Below, piece after piece: positions 1 to 9,045 of a DNA stretch of 64,000 nt. The DNA is from DASUPK01 sp963815045 (GTDB taxonomy: Bacteria; Actinomycetota; Thermoleophilia; Solirubrobacterales; 70-9). Every line of letters begins with the position of its first letter. Position 1 is the stretch's first letter. The stretch covers positions 372,001 to 436,000 of the forward strand of contig CAWFET010000002.1 of the NCBI GenBank assembly GCA_963815045.1, read 5' to 3'. The notes beneath the pieces are model-generated. The model was given only the letters and a program-made list of their open reading frames with translations. It was not told where the DNA came from and did not search any database. Position numbers and translations under genes: made by a program.

Positions 1-27
1 AAGGGGAAAACCGGACGAGGAGGAGAG

Positions 28-402
28 ATGGCCGAGGGCTACACGATCAAGAGCATCGACCAGTTCGAGGAGATGGAGGGGAGCGGGGGAGCCACCTGGC
101 GCCTGGCCCGCAAGACCCTCGGCGCCAAGTCGTTCGGCTTCAACGTCGTCGACATCGCGGCCGGCGGCGAGATCCCCGCGCACGACCACAGCGGCGACAA
201 CCAGGAGGAGGTCTTCATCATCCTGGAGGGGAAGGGCACGATCGTCACGGACGGCGAGGAGCACGACGCCCCGGCCGGGACCTTCTGCCGCCTCGCGCCC
301 GAGGTGAACCGGACGATTCGCAACGAATCGGATGCGAACGTGCGCGCGCTGCTGATCGGCGTCCCGGTCGACAGCGGCTACGTGCAGATGCCCTGGGGCT
401 AG
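28..402 (+). CDS. Cupin-domain protein
   Basis: This 124-residue protein is a single small beta-barrel cupin. The first cupin motif is visible as HDH at residues 52-54 followed by the E-E pair at 60-61, and a glycine-rich turn (LEGKGTI) follows. In the second motif (PAGTF...PEVNRTIRN) the usual histidine is absent, so metal binding may be weak or changed. The ATG has a strong purine-rich ribosome site (gaggaggagag) directly upstream. No signal peptide is seen, so it is probably cytoplasmic. Single-domain cupins range from sugar isomerases to dioxygenases and sensors, and the substrate cannot be named. The gene stands alone and converges with the DUF2269 gene 13 bases away. Confidence 0.85.
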   Translation: MAEGYTIKSIDQFEEMEGSGGATWRLARKTLGAKSFGFNVVDIAAGGEIPAHDHSGDNQEEVFIILEGKGTIVTDGEEHDAPAGTFCRLAPEVNRTIRNESDANVRALLIGVPVDSGYVQMPWG

Positions 403-415
403 GCGCGCCGGGCGA

Positions 416-901
416 TCAGAGCCCGGGCTTGACTGTCATGTCGAGCACGACCAGGATCAGCAGGAGGAGCTCGATGCGCGAGACGACGAAGATCCTGGCG
501 ATCCTGCGCCGATATTCGGGGTCGTCGGGACTGCGCTCCGCCGCCAGCTTGCTGAGCCGGCCTGACTCAGGCCCGAGATAGCCGGCTCCGGCGACGAAGG
601 AGAGCAGCCAGACCACGAAGCCGAACGTGACCCAGCCCTGCCCGAAATCCCAGGCGCCGCCCGACTCGTGGAGCAGAAGGAAGCCGAGAACGATCAGGGT
701 CAGCGAGGCGGGGATGAGGACGCGGGTCCCGTACCACTCGATCTCGCTGGCGAAGTAGGCCAACCGATCCCCGCCCGCGCGCTGGGCGCGAAGCACGAAG
801 ATCTGAATCGCCGTGTTGCTCCCGATCCACACCACGGCGAACAGGATGTGGAAGGCGAGGAGCCACTTGTAGGTGTCGCTGCCGACTACACCGAGAAGCA
901 T
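416..901 (-). CDS. DUF2269-family integral membrane protein
   Basis: The 161-residue product has four hydrophobic segments: about 11-33 (LLAFHILFAVVWIGSN), 60-80, 90-110 and 138-158. The histidine and tryptophan in the first segment (FHILFAVVWIG) are typical of DUF2269, a family of small predicted integral membrane proteins of unknown function. The length matches the family. The ATG at 901 has no strong ribosome site, so the start is the best available rather than proven. It converges with the upstream cupin and is read away from the small basic protein at 958-1155. No role can be assigned from the context. Confidence 0.8.
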   Translation of the reverse strand: MLLGVVGSDTYKWLLAFHILFAVVWIGSNTAIQIFVLRAQRAGGDRLAYFASEIEWYGTRVLIPASLTLIVLGFLLLHESGGAWDFGQGWVTFGFVVWLLSFVAGAGYLGPESGRLSKLAAERSPDDPEYRRRIARIFVVSRIELLLLILVVLDMTVKPGL

Positions 902-957
902 CGACGCGGCAGCCTAACCGTGGCTGCCGTCGGAACTGATTCGGTTTGGGGCGAGGC

Positions 958-1155
958 TCAGGAAAACTCTTCGAGCGAGCGCATCTGGCGCCGCAACTCG
1001 TGGTCCCGCTGGCTGGTGGGGACACCGGACTCGCCGGTCACCGCCTCGTTGTGGCTGACGTCCACGATGGCCCGGAAGCGCTCCGTCTCGGAGCCCGGGC
1101 TGGACGGCTCCCCGACCGCCTCCTGTCCCCTCTGTGTCTTGTTCTGCTGCTTCAT
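958..1155 (-). CDS. Small hydrophilic protein, unknown
   Basis: A 65-residue hydrophilic protein starting MKQQNKTQRG and ending RRQMRSLEEFS. I chose the ATG at 1155 because a good ribosome site (ggagaagg) lies just upstream; a TTG 11 codons earlier is also open. It has no membrane segment and no recognisable domain. The composition is charged, with many Arg, Glu and Ser, and is probably partly disordered. It lies between the DUF2269 gene and the leader of gltB and is read leftward. It could be a genuine small protein or a chance reading frame in GC-rich DNA; the ribosome site favours the former. Confidence 0.5.
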   Translation of the reverse strand: MKQQNKTQRGQEAVGEPSSPGSETERFRAIVDVSHNEAVTGESGVPTSQRDHELRRQMRSLEEFS

Positions 1156-1406
1156 CCTTCTCCGTCGATTCTTGCTGCGATTCCCCAATTCCCTGCTTCG
1201 CTCTTAGTTGTACCAGTTGTGAGCGTTCGCTAACCCTATGTAGAACCGCTCACCAGGCTGAAAGTAGCGCTGCAGCAGGCGGGAGTTACGCGAGCGTGTC
1301 CGAGCGAAGCGACGACAACCCGTTTGATGGTTCGGCTTTCGCTATTTGCGGAGAAACCGGGAAAGGCGGCCTTCGGGAGCGGCGCGGGGCCGAGTGGTGC
1401 CCTGCC

Positions 1407-1412
1407 TATAAT
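1407..1412 (+). promoter_or_regulatory. Candidate -10 box of gltB
   Basis: A perfect TATAAT lies 65 bases before the gltB start in otherwise GC-rich DNA. No clear TTGACA-like -35 element is found 16-18 bases further upstream. The 289-base stretch from 1189 to 1477 holds no convincing gene and no riboswitch that I recognise. Confidence 0.4.
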
Positions 1413-1477
1413 CCTGCGCTCCGTCGATCCAACCCCGTCGCGCGCCCGCTCGAAGAAGGCGCGGAACCGGAGTCAAA

Positions 1478-4400
1478 TTGAAGAACTCGTCCCCCCAGCG
1501 TGAGCGCTTCTCACCGGAGCGCGCCTACCGGCCACTGGTCTCTCCCCCGAGCGTGGAGGACAAGGACGCGTGTGCGATCTACGCCTCCGTCCGCCGCGAC
1601 GCGACGCCGAGCCACGAACCCGTCACCCTCGCGCTCGAGTCGCTCCAGAAGATGCTGCACCGCGCCGGCAACGTCGACGGTGAGGGTGACGGCTGCGGCC
1701 TGCTGGTCGACATCCCGACCAAGATCTGGGCCGAGGAGGTCCGCCAGGGCGGGCACAACCCCTCGCTCGCCCTCGATGACGCTTTCGCTGTGGCCCACGT
1801 CTTCGTCGAGCGCTCACAGGACCTGGAGAAGGTCCGCCACGGCGCGCGCGAGCTCCTCGGCAAGGCCGGCTTCCGGATCCTCGCCGAGCGGGTCGGCGCC
1901 GTCGACTCCGCGGCGCTCGGCCCGACCGCCCGCGAGGAGGAGCCGCAGTTCTGGCAGTTCGCCGGTCTGGTTCCGGAGGCCTCCGACGCGGACCGCGCCG
2001 TCTTCAACCTGAAGATCGCCCTCGAGGAGAAGCTCGGCGTCCACGTCGCCTCGTTCTCGGGCAGGACCGCCGTCTACAAGGTGATGGGGAACCCGAAGGT
2101 CCTCGGCTCCTACTACGCGGACCTCTCGGACGAGCGCATGGAGACGATCGGCGCGTTCGGCCACAACCGCTACTCGACCAACACCTGGCCTTCATTCACC
2201 CGCGTCCAGCCGTTCGGGGTCCTCGGGCACAACGGCGAGATCAACACGATCGAGCAGCTCCGACAGGAGGCGCGGATGCTCGACGTGCCGATCGCCGAGG
2301 GCAACTCGGACTCGCAGGATCTGAATCGCACCATTGAGACCCTGGTCCGCCGCCAAGGCCTCTCGCTGGCCGAGGCGATGGAGATGGTCGTGCCACCGAT
2401 CGTCGCCGAGATCGCCGGCCTCCCCGAGGAGCTCCATTCCTTCTACATGTACCTGCGCCAGACGATGGGGCCGTTCGCGCAGGGCCCGGTCGCGCTGATC
2501 GCGCGCCACATGGACGAGTGCGTCTTCTCGGCTGACGCGATGGGCCTGCGCCCGCTCTGGCAGGTCGAGACCCCGCACGACTTCATCTTCAGCTCAGAGC
2601 CGGGGGTCGTGCCGGTCCACGAGATGATCTCCGAGCCGCAGCCGATGGCGCCGGGGCAGAAGTTCCTGGTCATGATCGACCGGGAGCGGAAGCGGTCAAC
2701 GCTCCATCCGCACACCGAGATGCTGCGCAAGGTGCGCGAGCGGTGGATGAAGAGGACAGGCGTCGAGCAGGTCGCGCCGTACGACCGCGCCCTCGAGACC
2801 GGGGGGCCGCTCGAGGGCCCCGAGATCCCGGGATACACCGACGCCGGCCCCGAGGACCCGGTGCAGGTATCCGACCGGGTGCTCGCCGGGTTCGGCTGGC
2901 AGCGCGATGACGTCAAGCTGGTCCAGCAGATGGCCGACAACGGCGCCGAGCCGATCGGCTCGCTCGGCTACGACGGCCCTCTGGCCGCGCTCTCACCGGA
3001 GCGGCAGAACCTCGCCGACTACTTCAAGGAGACGGTCGCCGTCGTCACCAACCCGGCGATCGACCGCGAGCGCGAGATCGAGCACTTCTCGACGCGCGCC
3101 ATCTTCGGCCGCCGCCCGGTGCTCGCCGACCCGGGCGAGGACAGCCGGACGATCGAGACCGATTTCCCGGTGATCCTTGGCGGGCACCACGACCTGGCCC
3201 CGCTGCCCCACAGCTCCTACCGCCGGATCGCCCACGAGCAGGGCACCTACGTCCTCGAGGACCTCTGGGCGGCCTTCGGCGATCGTGCCAAGGCGATCGA
3301 CATCGCGCTGCTCGAGTCGGAGACGACCCAGGGCGCGATCGAGCGCCTGCGCCAGGAGGCCGTGCGCGCGGTCACCGAGGGCGCCGAGCTCCTGGTGCTC
3401 ACCGACCGCACCGTCTACGACGGCGACCGCCGCTACATCGACCCGCACCTCGCCACCTCCGCGATCGACCAGGCGCTGAAGCAATTCGACGTGGGGAAGG
3501 GGGACGTGAACCTCCGGCGGCGCTGCTCCCTGATCCTTCGCTCCGCGGCGATCCGCAACGTGCACGACGTGATGATCGCCATCGGCCTCGGCGCGAACGG
3601 GGTCTGCCCGTACGTGATGGTCGAGGTGATCTGCGTCGACGACTACGAGAACGACGTCAACAACCTCTGCGCCGCGCTCCGCAAGGGCATCGAGAAGGTG
3701 ATCTCGACGATCGGGATCCACGAGGTCCGCGGCTACTCCCGGCAGTTCTCGTCGATCGGGATCAAGCCCGAGCTCGCCGAGATCTTCCAGACGGACGCCT
3801 TCGCGGCGACCGATCGGGGTGGCACCGGCTTCGCGCAGCTCGATGCCGACACCGACGCCCGCCACCACATCCTCACCGGCGACGAGGACTCGAAGCCGGC
3901 CAAGACGTTCCGCTTCTACCCGAAGGTCTACAAGGCGGCGATCGCGGCGGCCAACGGCTCTGCGAGCTTCGAGGAGTACTCGCAGAAGGTCCGGGAGCTC
4001 GAGGAGCAGAGCCCGATCTCGATGCGCCACATCATGGGCCTGAAGAAGGAGCCCGACCGTGAGCCGGTCGATCCCTCGCAGGTGGATGCGTCGGTCGGCC
4101 ACCACGACTATCCCGTCGTGATCAGCTCGATGAGCTTCGGCTCCCAGTCCGAGCCGGCCTTCCGCGCCTACGCCGAGGCGGCCAAGGCGATCAACATCCT
4201 CTGCATCAACGGGGAGGGCGGGGAGATCCAGGACATGTACGGCAAGTACCGCAAGTGGCGCGGACAGCAGGTCGCCTCGGGCCGCTTCGGCGTCTCCGCC
4301 GAGATGCTCAACTCCTCCTACGTCGCAGAGATCAAGATCGGCCAGGGCGCGAAGCCCGGCGAAGGCGGGCATCTGCCCGGCAAGAAGGTCTCGGAGAAGG

Positions 4401-6145
4401 TCGCCGCGGCGCGTAACGCGACCCCGGGGACCGACCTGATCTCGCCCTCCAACAACCACGACCTCTACTCGATCGAGGACCTCGCGGAGCTGATCGACGA
4501 GCTCAAGACCGTCAACCCCGACCTGCGGGTCTCGGTGAAGGTGCCCGTCGTCCCCAACATCGGGACGATCGGCCTCGGCATCGCCAAGGCGGGCGCCGAC
4601 ATCATCACCCTGAGTGGCTTCGAGGGAGGCACCGGCGCGGCGCGCCAGCACGCTCTCCGGCACGTCGGCCTGCCCTCGGACATCGGCACCCGTGCCGTTC
4701 ACCGCGCCCTGATGGAGGCCGGGATTCGCAACCGGGTCGAGATCTGGGCCGACGGTGGCTACCGGCACGCCACCGATGTCGTGAAGCTCCACTGCATGGG
4801 GGCGAACCGGGTCGCCTTCGGGACCCTGGCGATGGTCTCGCTCGGCTGCACGATCTGCCGCGGCTGCCAGCTCGACACCTGTCACGTGGGAATCGCGACT
4901 CAGATCGAGACCGTCGAGCAGGCCCAGGAGCACGGCCTGAAGAAGTTCACGCCGCAGGCCGTCGGCTCGGCCGCCGAGAGCTCGGCACGGTTCTTCCAGG
5001 CGATGGGGGAGGAGGTCAAGGCCGTCGTCGGCTCGCTCGGCTACGACCGCGCCCAGGACCTGGTCGGCCGCTACGACCTGCTCGAGCAGATCTCGCACCA
5101 CGACAAGATCGACCTCGCGCCGCTGATCACCCCGCTCGAGGAGTTCCTCGACCTGGAGCCGCTCGACCTGCCGGTCGAGGAGGAGGCTCTGGTGGAGGCA
5201 CGCGCAGAGGCCGGTCTCGTCCGCGCCAAGCCGATCCGGATGCAGCCAAAGCAGGCGTCGGCCGAGATCGCCCAGGTCGCCGAGCGGGTCTTCGACGGCT
5301 CCTGCGTGACCGTCGAGTTCCCGCGCCGCACCGATGCCAATGATCGCGTCCTGGGGGCCGAGCTCTCCGGCGCGATCGCCCGCGCCCGGATCTACGACGG
5401 CGCCCCCGAGGGCACCGAGAACGACGAGCTCGCCGAGCTGGTCTTCAACGGGGGCAGCGTCGCCGGCCAGGGCTTCGGCGCGTTCAACGAGTGGGGCGTC
5501 ACCTGCAGGGTCGAGGGCGGTGCCCAGGACGGCGTCGGCAAGACCATGCTCGGCGGCACGGTCTCGATCCTGAAGGGCAAGAACGCCGACGGCAGGCGCG
5601 TCAACGGGTCGGTCGGCAAGTCGTTCGCCTACGGCGCCCAGCGCGGCCGTCTGTTCGTGCAGGGCTCCGCCGATTCCCGCTTCTGCATTCGCCTGTCCGG
5701 CGCGGACGTGGTCCTGGCCGGCGAGCCGGAGCAGCCGGTGGACGACTCCGCGGGATGCGTCGTCGACCGCGCCAACGCCAAGGGATTCGCCTTCGAGTAC
5801 ATGACCTCCGGCCGGGCCGTGGTCCTCGGCGATATCGGCCCGTGGGCTTGCGCGGGGATGACCGGCGGCCGCGTCTACGTCCGCGTCGACGAGGGGCTCA
5901 ACCTGACGCGCGACGGGATCCAGAGCCGCCTCGGCGAGGGCGCCAAGGTTGCGCTCGAGGAGCTCGACGCCGAGGGACAGCTCGACATCGAGGATCTGCT
6001 CGGGCACTACGCGAGCGAGCTGCGGACGACCGATCAGGCCGAGGAGGCCGAGCGGGTGACCGGGATGGCATCCCAGGCCAAGCAGAACTTCCTGATGATC
6101 ATCCCGCAGAAGGTCCAGGCCGATCCGTCGATTTCGACCGAGTAA
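1478..6145 (+). CDS. gltB: Glutamate synthase large subunit
   Basis: At 1555 residues this is full length for the large (alpha) subunit of glutamate synthase, which moves the amide nitrogen of glutamine onto 2-oxoglutarate. The parts are in the normal order. An N-terminal class II glutaminase domain has its nucleophile at Cys32 (DACAIYAS) after a 31-residue propeptide, and GDGCGLL follows. A central domain comes next, then the FMN/synthase barrel (SVKVPVVPNIGTIG, GFEGGTGAA, WADGGYRHATD). The iron-sulphur cysteines are in CTICRGCQLDTC from about residue 1124, and a C-terminal Gly-rich GXGXG beta-helix closes the protein. Translation starts at TTG 1478 behind ccggag. No small subunit gene (gltD) lies in the window, which is unusual for a bacterial GOGAT. 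The electron donor must be encoded elsewhere or be ferredoxin. Confidence 0.95.
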   Translation: MKNSSPQRERFSPERAYRPLVSPPSVEDKDACAIYASVRRDATPSHEPVTLALESLQKMLHRAGNVDGEGDGCGLLVDIPTKIWAEEVRQGGHNPSLALDDAFAVAHVFVERSQDLEKVRHGARELLGKAGFRILAERVGAVDSAALGPTAREEEPQFWQFAGLVPEASDADRAVFNLKIALEEKLGVHVASFSGRTAVYKVMGNPKVLGSYYADLSDERMETIGAFGHNRYSTNTWPSFTRVQPFGVLGHNGEINTIEQLRQEARMLDVPIAEGNSDSQDLNRTIETLVRRQGLSLAEAMEMVVPPIVAEIAGLPEELHSFYMYLRQTMGPFAQGPVALIARHMDECVFSADAMGLRPLWQVETPHDFIFSSEPGVVPVHEMISEPQPMAPGQKFLVMIDRERKRSTLHPHTEMLRKVRERWMKRTGVEQVAPYDRALETGGPLEGPEIPGYTDAGPEDPVQVSDRVLAGFGWQRDDVKLVQQMADNGAEPIGSLGYDGPLAALSPERQNLADYFKETVAVVTNPAIDREREIEHFSTRAIFGRRPVLADPGEDSRTIETDFPVILGGHHDLAPLPHSSYRRIAHEQGTYVLEDLWAAFGDRAKAIDIALLESETTQGAIERLRQEAVRAVTEGAELLVLTDRTVYDGDRRYIDPHLATSAIDQALKQFDVGKGDVNLRRRCSLILRSAAIRNVHDVMIAIGLGANGVCPYVMVEVICVDDYENDVNNLCAALRKGIEKVISTIGIHEVRGYSRQFSSIGIKPELAEIFQTDAFAATDRGGTGFAQLDADTDARHHILTGDEDSKPAKTFRFYPKVYKAAIAAANGSASFEEYSQKVRELEEQSPISMRHIMGLKKEPDREPVDPSQVDASVGHHDYPVVISSMSFGSQSEPAFRAYAEAAKAINILCINGEGGEIQDMYGKYRKWRGQQVASGRFGVSAEMLNSSYVAEIKIGQGAKPGEGGHLPGKKVSEKVAAARNATPGTDLISPSNNHDLYSIEDLAELIDELKTVNPDLRVSVKVPVVPNIGTIGLGIAKAGADIITLSGFEGGTGAARQHALRHVGLPSDIGTRAVHRALMEAGIRNRVEIWADGGYRHATDVVKLHCMGANRVAFGTLAMVSLGCTICRGCQLDTCHVGIATQIETVEQAQEHGLKKFTPQAVGSAAESSARFFQAMGEEVKAVVGSLGYDRAQDLVGRYDLLEQISHHDKIDLAPLITPLEEFLDLEPLDLPVEEEALVEARAEAGLVRAKPIRMQPKQASAEIAQVAERVFDGSCVTVEFPRRTDANDRVLGAELSGAIARARIYDGAPEGTENDELAELVFNGGSVAGQGFGAFNEWGVTCRVEGGAQDGVGKTMLGGTVSILKGKNADGRRVNGSVGKSFAYGAQRGRLFVQGSADSRFCIRLSGADVVLAGEPEQPVDDSAGCVVDRANAKGFAFEYMTSGRAVVLGDIGPWACAGMTGGRVYVRVDEGLNLTRDGIQSRLGEGAKVALEELDAEGQLDIEDLLGHYASELRTTDQAEEAERVTGMASQAKQNFLMIIPQKVQADPSISTE

Positions 6146-6179
6146 CGGGCCGAGCTTCTCGACTTAGTAAGTTCCGGTC

Positions 6180-6626
6180 ATGGCCGAAGGCCCGGTTCTA
6201 TTCGCATTCGACGGCTCGGTGCAGGCACGCCACGCAATCGCGGTCGCGGGCGAGCAGCTCAAGGGCGATCGTCCCGCGGTCGTCCTCTCGGTCTGGGAGC
6301 CGATCGAGGCCATTCCGTTCTGGGGCGCGCCGACCTCCCAGGTGCCGGCCAACCTGACCGAGCAGGTCTCCAAGGGGGCCGAGAAGGCGGCGGGCGAGGG
6401 CGCCGAGCTGGCGAAGAAGGTGGGCTTCGATGCCGAGCCGGCCATCGCCGAGGGCGCCCCGATCTGGAAGGCGATCGTCGACGCCGCCGAGGCGCGCGGC
6501 GCCTCGCTGATCGTGATGGGCTCCCACGGGCGAAGCGGCGTCAGCCTGGTCGCCATGGGCAGCGTCGCCACCTCGGTGGCGCACCATTCGAAGATCCCCG
6601 TCCTGATCTGCCGCCAGGCCGGCTAG
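6180..6626 (+). CDS. Universal stress protein (UspA family)
   Basis: A 148-residue single Usp domain. It begins with the typical strand PVLFAFDGS and ends with the nucleotide-binding signature GSHGRSGVSLVAMGS, which fits G-x2-G-x9-G-S of ATP-binding Usp proteins. The final strand is KIPVLICR. It is cytoplasmic and probably acts as a homodimer. The reading frame begins 34 bases after gltB and may be co-transcribed with it. The stop codon (TAG at 6624-6626) overlaps the stop codon of the convergent small membrane protein gene, so the two genes share an end. Usp proteins respond to starvation or redox stress; the specific trigger here is unknown. Confidence 0.92.
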   Translation: MAEGPVLFAFDGSVQARHAIAVAGEQLKGDRPAVVLSVWEPIEAIPFWGAPTSQVPANLTEQVSKGAEKAAGEGAELAKKVGFDAEPAIAEGAPIWKAIVDAAEARGASLIVMGSHGRSGVSLVAMGSVATSVAHHSKIPVLICRQAG

Positions 6627-6889
6627 TCGTCGCCCCCGTCGCCCCCGTCGCCGGTCGAGGGACCCGGCACGGTGACGGTCGCAGTGGGCACGGGGCCGGT
6701 TGTGCTCGTGGTGGTTGGATGCCGCCGCGCGGGCTTCGGCAAGGGGGATAGGGCCCGCCCGGCGCTCGGAGGCTCGGAGGAGATCCCGATGTCCGTGCTC
6801 ACGGCGCGGGTGGCCAGAAAGGCGATCGCGGCAGCGACCAGCAGGCCGAGCAGGGCGAGCAGGGCCCAGCGCACGGACGAGGCGCTCAT
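6623..6889 (-). CDS. Small membrane-anchored protein with acidic Gly tail
   Basis: The 88-residue product has one N-terminal membrane helix (residues about 7-27, WALLALLGLLVAAAIAFLA). A Thr/Pro-rich linker follows (TTTSTTGPVPTATVTVPG), then a tail of Gly and Asp (GDGGDGGDD). I chose the ATG at 6889 because it forms an ATGA overlap with the end of the histidine kinase gene, which implies translational coupling. The layout (short basic N-terminus, one helix, disordered linker, acidic glycine tail ending in Asp) resembles the A proteins of the redox cassettes to the right. It is the third gene of the response regulator - kinase operon and may be an accessory or sensor partner. No function is established. 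Confidence 0.65.
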   Translation of the reverse strand: MSASSVRWALLALLGLLVAAAIAFLATRAVSTDIGISSEPPSAGRALSPLPKPARRHPTTTSTTGPVPTATVTVPGPSTGDGGDGGDD

Positions 6890-8256
6890 TCGCGCACCGG
6901 TCCCGCAGCGACGACCGGCGTCCTCGGCAGGTCGAGGACCGCTCGCACGCCGCCCCCCTCGCGATTCTCGATCCGGACGGAGCCACCCCATTCCCCGGCC
7001 AGCTCACGAGCGATCGCCAGACCCAGCCCGGTGCCCTTCGTCCCGGCCCCGGCGCTGCCGCGGTGGAAGCGCTCGAAGACCGCCTCCTCCTCGCCGGGTT
7101 CGAGCCCCGGTCCGCGATCGCGCACCTCGATCCGCCCGGGCGCCGTCGCGACGGTGACCTCCGAGCCCTCGGGTGAGTACTGGATCGCGTTCTCGATCAG
7201 GGCGTCGAGAGCGCGCTCGAAGTCGACACGGACGCAGACACAGGTTCCGGCCTCCGCGCCGGCTCCGAGGTTGAGGTCGACTCCGGCCTCGGCCGCTGTC
7301 TTGCGCCACCGGTCGACGATGCGCTCGGTGGCGGCTCCGGCGTCGAACTCCTCGACCGGGCTCTCGCGCTCCCCGGCGCGGCTCAGGATGAGCAGCTCGT
7401 CGACTATCTCGGAGAGGCGGTCGACCTCCCTGATTCCCGCATCGATCCCCTCGATTCGCTCGTCGCCCTCAGGCAGCCCCTCGCGGATCTCCTCGAGCTC
7501 CAGCCTGATGCCGGTAAGCGGCGTACGCAGCTGATGCGAGGCGTCGGCGACGAACTCCTGCTGGCCCCGGAGCATTCGGGAGATGCGCCCCGTCATCCGG
7601 TTGAAGGAGCGCGCGAGCGAGCGCTGCTCGCTGCTTCCCTCGACTGCGGCGGTGGTGCTCAGGTCGCCCTCCTCGACCCGGCGCGCCGCCTGCTCGAGCC
7701 GTCGAATCGGGTTGGAGGTCTCCCTCGCGATCAGCGCTCCGGCGAGGATCCCCAGCCCGAGGACGAGCCCCCCGAGGAGGATCAGGCTGACGATCGCCTT
7801 CCGGGTGGCTCGATGGACCGCCTCGACGCTCTGGGTGACACGCACCGCGCCGTCGATCCGGGGCCCGTTCCGAACGGGCACGGCGGTGGCCAGGATCTGG
7901 GTGCCGAGCGTCCGGCTGTCGCGGATCTCCTGGACCGTCCGCCCTCCAAGTGCTCCGGCGATCTCCGGCCGGGAGCTGTACATGGCGCCGATCTCCGCGG
8001 GCCCGGTGCTGTCGGCGACCACCCGGCCGGATGGGTCGACAACGAGCACCCGTCCGCGCTGGCTCGCCGCGGCGCTGTCGACGAGACGGCGCAGCGTCCG
8101 GTACTGGCCGTGCTCGAGCAGCTCGGGGGCGGACGCGGCGACCAGGTCTGCCTGGTTCTTCGCCTGGGCCTTGACCTCCGAGTCGACACGGTCGCCAAGG
8201 CTGACCGCCAGGGGGACCCCGAACGCGATCAGGGCGAGCAGCAGCAGGTACGCCAC
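6886..8256 (-). CDS. Sensor histidine kinase
   Basis: A two-transmembrane sensor kinase. The first helix is at the N-terminus, an extracytoplasmic sensor region runs to about residue 150, and a second helix lies at about 155-176. HAMP follows, then HisKA with the phospho-acceptor His241 (ASHQLRTPL) and HATPase_c with ENAIQYSP, DRGPGLEP and GTGLGLAIA. It is partnered by the OmpR-type regulator just upstream. The start is a problem. GTG 8256 leaves the first helix without its usual basic lead. Ten codons earlier the frame reads ISLRTRLTIAV beginning with ATA at 8286, exactly where an ATGA overlap with the regulator stop would be expected. The true N-terminus is probably at 8286, through a non-standard codon or a base error. 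Confidence 0.92.
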   Translation of the reverse strand: MAYLLLLALIAFGVPLAVSLGDRVDSEVKAQAKNQADLVAASAPELLEHGQYRTLRRLVDSAAASQRGRVLVVDPSGRVVADSTGPAEIGAMYSSRPEIAGALGGRTVQEIRDSRTLGTQILATAVPVRNGPRIDGAVRVTQSVEAVHRATRKAIVSLILLGGLVLGLGILAGALIARETSNPIRRLEQAARRVEEGDLSTTAAVEGSSEQRSLARSFNRMTGRISRMLRGQQEFVADASHQLRTPLTGIRLELEEIREGLPEGDERIEGIDAGIREVDRLSEIVDELLILSRAGERESPVEEFDAGAATERIVDRWRKTAAEAGVDLNLGAGAEAGTCVCVRVDFERALDALIENAIQYSPEGSEVTVATAPGRIEVRDRGPGLEPGEEEAVFERFHRGSAGAGTKGTGLGLAIARELAGEWGGSVRIENREGGGVRAVLDLPRTPVVAAGPVRE

Positions 8257-8282
8257 CGCGATCGTCAGTCGAGTGCGGAGGC

Positions 8283-8996
8283 TTATGAACCGCTCTCCGG
8301 GTCGATCAGCCGGAAGCCGACGCCGCGGACCGTCTCGATGAATCGAGGGTTCGCGCTGTCGTCCCCGAGCTTCTGTCGAAGCGTGCGGACGTGGACGTCC
8401 AGGGTCTTGGTGGAGCCGAACCAGTTGACGTCCCAGACCCTCGCCATCAGGTCCTCCCGGGTCACCACCTGGCCCGCGGCGGCCATCAGCTCCGACAGGA
8501 GGTCGAACTCCTTGCGGGTCACAGGGACGGTCTCGCCGGAGAGCTGGACCGAGCGCGCGGCGGGATCCAGGCGGAGCTCTCCGACCTCCACCGGGCCGTC
8601 GGGCGCAGCCGAGGTGCCTCGCGCCCTACGCAGTACGGCGCGGATCCGCGAGATCAGCTCCCGTGAGCTGAACGGCTTGACGACGTAGTCATCCGCGCCG
8701 AGCTCGAGGCCCAGGACGCGGTCCATCTCGGTGCCGCGGGCGGTGAGCATCACGATGGGTACCTCGGAGCTCTTGCGCAGTGTGCGGCACACGTCGGAGC
8801 CGTCGCCGTCGGGGAGGTTGAGGTCGAGCAGGACCAGGTCCGGGTCGATGCGATCGGCCAGCTTCAGCGCCTCGGACGCGGTCTGGGCGACCACCGGCTC
8901 GTAGCCGTTGCGCCGCAGAGCCTTTGAGAAGGGCTCGAAGATCGCCGCTTCATCCTCGACGAAGAGAATCTTCTTGGGGGGTAGCGGCTCGGCCAC
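8283..8996 (-). CDS. OmpR/PhoB-family response regulator
   Basis: A 237-residue two-domain regulator. The receiver domain has the acidic pair EDE near residue 14, the phospho-acceptor Asp58 (LVLLDLNLPDGDG) and the conserved lysine in VVKPFSS. The C-terminal winged helix reads DLLSELMAAAGQVVTREDL...VDVHVRTLRQKLGDD, ending with RGVGFRL as expected for DNA-binding OmpR types. It starts at GTG 8996. It is first in a leftward operon with the sensor kinase and the small membrane protein. It faces the first redox cassette, whose first gene begins about 140 bases away on the other strand. Control of that cassette by this regulator is likely but inferred from position only. Confidence 0.95.
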   Translation of the reverse strand: MAEPLPPKKILFVEDEAAIFEPFSKALRRNGYEPVVAQTASEALKLADRIDPDLVLLDLNLPDGDGSDVCRTLRKSSEVPIVMLTARGTEMDRVLGLELGADDYVVKPFSSRELISRIRAVLRRARGTSAAPDGPVEVGELRLDPAARSVQLSGETVPVTRKEFDLLSELMAAAGQVVTREDLMARVWDVNWFGSTKTLDVHVRTLRQKLGDDSANPRFIETVRGVGFRLIDPESGS

Positions 8997-9045
8997 GTGG
9001 CCAATGTAACGCCGGGATCCGCCGCTCCCGGCCCGCGCCGGGGAT

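Noticed and set aside
1134..1481. A 115-codon frame in the gltB leader
   Set aside because: No ribosome site and no protein-like composition; it runs through the TATAAT and into the gltB start.
2993..6007. A 1004-codon open frame antisense to gltB
   Set aside because: It is a mirror of a highly conserved gene in GC-rich DNA. The translation is a monotonous Leu/Asp/Arg/Val/Gly string with no domain.
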